Of a stretch of 7,781 nucleotides of DNA, positions 5,152 to 7,781 are shown piece by piece. Both the position numbers and the translations under genes were made by a program. The DNA lies in contig JAYWHK010000244.1 of the NCBI GenBank assembly GCA_043777755.1, forward strand, positions 1 to 7,781, in the 5' to 3' direction. Each line of letters begins with the position of its first letter. Position 1 is the stretch's first letter. Below the pieces are notes generated by a model that worked only from the letters and a program-made list of their open reading frames with translations, had not been told where the DNA came from and did not search any database. The stretch is from CANHEE01 sp043777755 (GTDB taxonomy: Bacteria; Bacteroidota; Bacteroidia; Chitinophagales; Saprospiraceae).

Positions 5152-5166
5152 ATAGAATTGAAATAA

Positions 5167-7560
5167 ATGATTTTAGAGCCTAAAGATTTATACGAAAAAT
5201 TAGAATTTGACAAGGTTATAGAGCTAACCGCTGCGGAATGTCTTGGTGAAATGGGTATTGAACAAGTGATGTCTATGCGTCCTTCGAGTGATATTGTTTG
5301 GATTGAAAAACGTTTGCGTGAAGTCAATGAACTGCGTTTGGCAATTGGAAAAGGTGAAAAATTTCCCATTGAAAACTACTCGAATGTCCTCCAAGAAATG
5401 AAAATGTTGGAGATAGAAGGTTACGTGCTTTCTGTTGAAGAATTGCAAAAAATCAATCGTTTGTTGCTGATTATCAGGAATATATACCGTTATTTTACAA
5501 AAGAAAGGAAAGAAATGTACCCGAATTTGTACGATATTATACGTCCGATTGTTTTTGACGAATCCTTAGCACAAGCGATTGAGCGCATCATTGACGGCAA
5601 AGGCGAAATCCGAAGCGATGCCTCTCCTACCCTATCGCAAATACGAAAAAGCATCAATAGTCGTCAGCGTGATTTGGACAAAGAGTTCCGAAATATCATC
5701 AGCCAAATGCGTCAAAGAGGTTATTTGACCGACAACGAAGAAACTTTCCGAAATGGTCGCCGTGTACTTTCCGTACCGTCCGAACATAAGCGCAAAATTC
5801 GTGGTATTATCCACGACGAATCGGCTACTGGAAAAACCACTTACATTGAACCCGAAGGCGTTATTGACATCAACAACGACATTTTTGACCTCGAACAAGA
5901 AGAACGACGTGAGATTTTTAGCCTTTTGAGAGAATTAAGTGCCACTTTACGTCCTTATACACCTCAAATGCGCAATTATTTGGCATTGGCGGAACGCTTT
6001 GATGTCATTCAAGCCAAAGCAAGAGTCGCTTTGAAAATGCAAGCAGGTTTGCCAAAAGTCCATAACCGTCCAAGATTCGGGATTTTGAAAGGCTACCATC
6101 CACTTTTATTTTTGAAAAATAGAGAAACTGGTAAAAAAACTGTTCCTTTCGACCTTACTTTATTACACGACAACCGAATGTTGGTCATTTCTGGACCCAA
6201 TGCTGGTGGAAAATCCATCACGATGAAAGCAGCAGGCTTGATTCAAGTCATGTTGCAGTCAGGAATGTTAGTTCCTGTTCACGAAATCTCAGATATGGGC
6301 ATTTTTGATTCCATTTTTACAGATATTGGCGACCAACAGAGTTTGGAAGATGAACTCAGTACGTACAGCTCTCGTTTGTACAATGCCAAGAGTTTTTTAG
6401 AAAAAGCAACACCTAACTCGCTCGTTTTGATAGATGAGTTCGGCGCAGGAACAGACCCAATGATTGGTGGTGCTATCGCTGAGGCAATTTTAAAGGAATT
6501 AAACGAAAAACAAGTGTATGGTGTATTGAATACGCACTTTTCCAACTTAAAAGTATTTGCTTTTAATACAAAAGGCTTGTTGAATGGTTGTATGCTTTTT
6601 GACAAAGACACCCTTTCGCCAACGTATGAGTTGCGCATCGGGCGACCAGGTTCTTCTTATGCGTTTGAAATTGCCGAAAAAGTTGGTTTGACCAAAAAAG
6701 TATTGGCGTATGCCAAACACCGAACAGGTAAAAATGAAAAAGCTGTTGATGAGTTGTTGGTGGATTTGCAACGTGAAAAACAAGAAGTAGAAGAACACCT
6801 TGAAGAAATAAAAAACAAGCAAAAGTCTTTGGAACGTTTGATTAAAAACTACGAAGACATGAGCAAAGAATACGAATTTAAGCGAAAAAAGCTCAAATTA
6901 GAGATAAAAGAAACAGAATTACAGCAATCTGTTCGTGAAAATCAAGAATTTGACAAATTGATTCGTGAAATTCGTGAAAACCAAAACCTCGAAAAGGCGA
7001 AAGAAATGTCATTACAACGCCGTGTTGAACGAGAAAAATTGGTTGAAAAAGTTGATGACATCAATGCTGAACTGCATTTCCAAGCCATAACAAGAAGCGA
7101 CGTTCAGCTTGGTCCAATCAAAGTAGGCGATGAGGTCAAAGCCATCAAAGGTGGCGCACAAGGCATTATTGACAGCATCAACAAAAATAAAGCCATGGTC
7201 ATTATGGGCGATATGCGTATCGAATTTAAACTGGCGGATTTACAACACGCTCGTGAGCAAATCGCCATCATCAGCGCACCTCGTGTCAAAGTAGATTTTG
7301 TTCAGCAGGTAGCACAATTTGAAAGCCAAATTGACCTTCGTGGCATGAAAATGTTTGATGCGATGGTGACGCTCGAAGCCTATATTGATAGGGCTTTGAT
7401 TTCGCATACGAATACAATTACGATTTTACATGGAAAAGGTGATGGAATCCTCCGTCGTGCCGTACGTGAAAAAATCAAAGAATTTAAACAATTAAGTAAT
7501 GTCAGACACCCAAAACCAGATGCTGGAGGTGATGGCATTACATTGGCAGACGTTTTTTAA
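5167..7560 (+). CDS. mutS2: Endonuclease MutS2 (ribosome-collision / recombination ATPase with Smr domain)
   Basis: The 797 residues are full length for Bacteroidota MutS2. After an N-terminal clamp and lever region, the ATPase has Walker A GPNAGGKS at 343-350, the signature region GDQQSLEDELSTYSS at 388-402, Walker B LVLIDEFGAGTDP at 419-431, and a switch His at 457 (NTHFS). A long charged coiled coil follows (about 525-638), then a KOW-like segment (about 650-695). The C-terminal Smr nuclease domain has IDLRG at 722-726 and HGKGDGILR at 755-763. The mismatch-recognition domain of MutS is absent, as is usual for MutS2. MutS2 limits recombination in some bacteria and, in Bacillus, splits collided ribosomes. 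The ATG at 5167 gives the usual short N-terminus. The gene appears monocistronic, with no overlap with neighbours and a terminator-like hairpin downstream. Confidence 0.97.
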   Translation: MILEPKDLYEKLEFDKVIELTAAECLGEMGIEQVMSMRPSSDIVWIEKRLREVNELRLAIGKGEKFPIENYSNVLQEMKMLEIEGYVLSVEELQKINRLLLIIRNIYRYFTKERKEMYPNLYDIIRPIVFDESLAQAIERIIDGKGEIRSDASPTLSQIRKSINSRQRDLDKEFRNIISQMRQRGYLTDNEETFRNGRRVLSVPSEHKRKIRGIIHDESATGKTTYIEPEGVIDINNDIFDLEQEERREIFSLLRELSATLRPYTPQMRNYLALAERFDVIQAKARVALKMQAGLPKVHNRPRFGILKGYHPLLFLKNRETGKKTVPFDLTLLHDNRMLVISGPNAGGKSITMKAAGLIQVMLQSGMLVPVHEISDMGIFDSIFTDIGDQQSLEDELSTYSSRLYNAKSFLEKATPNSLVLIDEFGAGTDPMIGGAIAEAILKELNEKQVYGVLNTHFSNLKVFAFNTKGLLNGCMLFDKDTLSPTYELRIGRPGSSYAFEIAEKVGLTKKVLAYAKHRTGKNEKAVDELLVDLQREKQEVEEHLEEIKNKQKSLERLIKNYEDMSKEYEFKRKKLKLEIKETELQQSVRENQEFDKLIREIRENQNLEKAKEMSLQRRVEREKLVEKVDDINAELHFQAITRSDVQLGPIKVGDEVKAIKGGAQGIIDSINKNKAMVIMGDMRIEFKLADLQHAREQIAIISAPRVKVDFVQQVAQFESQIDLRGMKMFDAMVTLEAYIDRALISHTNTITILHGKGDGILRRAVREKIKEFKQLSNVRHPKPDAGGDGITLADVF

Positions 7561-7586
7561 AATTCTTGTAATGTCTATACATAAAA

Positions 7587-7601
7587 CGGGATGAAATCCC
7601 G
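7587..7601 (+). other. Small GC-rich hairpin after mutS2
   Basis: CGGGAT (7587-7592) pairs with ATCCCG (7596-7601) around GAA, immediately before the terminator-like hairpin. It may add to termination or stabilise the mRNA 3' end. Confidence 0.5.
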
Positions 7602-7646
7602 AATCCTAATTACGCAGTATTGGAACACTGATTATTAGGATTTTTA
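7602..7646 (+). terminator. Probable terminator of mutS2
   Basis: AATCCTAAT (7602-7610) pairs with ATTAGGATT (7634-7642). An inner CAGT/ACTG pair (7615-7618 with 7627-7630) tightens the loop, and the right arm runs into TTTTT up to 7645. The loop is larger than in the other terminators here, so efficiency is uncertain. Confidence 0.65.
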
Positions 7647-7695
7647 TGATGTATTAAGATAATTAAAAAAACGTAACAACTTAGCTATGTGTAAA

Positions 7696-7777
7696 ATTAA
7701 AACGAAGTTTTAATAAAATTAGTGAAATTAGATTTAATTGTTACATCACGATTAGTGAAAATTAGTAAAATTAGAGG
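7696..7777 (+). repeat. AT-rich tail with a hairpin and degenerate AAATTAGTG repeats
   Basis: No gene is visible after the mutS2 terminator. ATTAAAAC (7696-7703) pairs with GTTTTAAT (7707-7714). After it, variants of AAATTAGTG recur about every ten bases near 7716-7734 and 7751-7777. The sequence may be part of the leader of the next gene beyond the window or a degenerate intergenic repeat. Confidence 0.4.
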
Positions 7778-7781
7778 TAAT

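Noticed and set aside
1..7781. CRISPR array, tRNA, rRNA, insertion sequence or phage/defence genes
   Set aside because: No regularly spaced repeats, cloverleaf sequences, transposase or defence-type domains were found on either strand.

Overview
The window looks like chromosomal DNA of a Bacteroidota bacterium, perhaps of the Cytophagales/Flexibacter kind. The evidence is AT-rich intergenic DNA, promoters of the TTTG / TAnnTTTG type, genes without Shine-Dalgarno sequences, a 65-residue bS21 of the Bacteroidota type, and signal peptides cut before Gln-Glu. The genus cannot be fixed from the sequence. All genes supported here are on the + strand.

Layout. (1) 2-289: the 3' end of a gene cut by the window edge, probably an Rpn/YhgA-like PD-(D/E)XK nuclease, closed by a strong terminator at 319-355. 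(2) 456-1303: an exported cupin with a SnoaL/NTF2-like (DUF4440) domain behind it. The signal peptide, the cupin and the SnoaL domain lie in three successive reading frames, so this is either a decayed cupin-SnoaL fusion, two overlapping genes with one frameshift, or a site of sequence errors. (3) 1584-4392: a two-gene molybdenum hydroxylase unit of the isoquinoline 1-oxidoreductase / aldehyde dehydrogenase type. It has a [2Fe-2S] small subunit and a Tat-exported molybdopterin large subunit, and related repeat modules lie in front of both genes. No maturation factor or electron-acceptor subunit is present. (4) 4652-4849: rpsU (bS21) behind a textbook Bacteroidota promoter. It is followed by about 150 nt of hairpin-forming sequence that ends in a strong terminator and contains an isolated GGAGGTG. 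(5) 5167-7560: mutS2, complete with ATPase, coiled-coil and Smr domains. Its leader holds a perfect 40-bp palindrome and an AT-only hairpin. (6) 7561-7781: a terminator-like hairpin followed by AT-rich sequence with degenerate AAATTAGTG repeats and no gene.

How the genes fit together. The hydroxylase subunits form one periplasmic oxidoreductase. The cupin/SnoaL locus may be a small exported enzyme of aromatic or stress metabolism, but a shared pathway with the hydroxylase is only a guess from proximity. rpsU and mutS2 are housekeeping genes in separate transcription units. No mobile element, CRISPR array, rRNA or tRNA is visible. The least explained parts are the frame-shifted cupin-SnoaL locus, the structured region behind rpsU, the 40-bp palindrome, and the repeat modules flanking the small-subunit gene.
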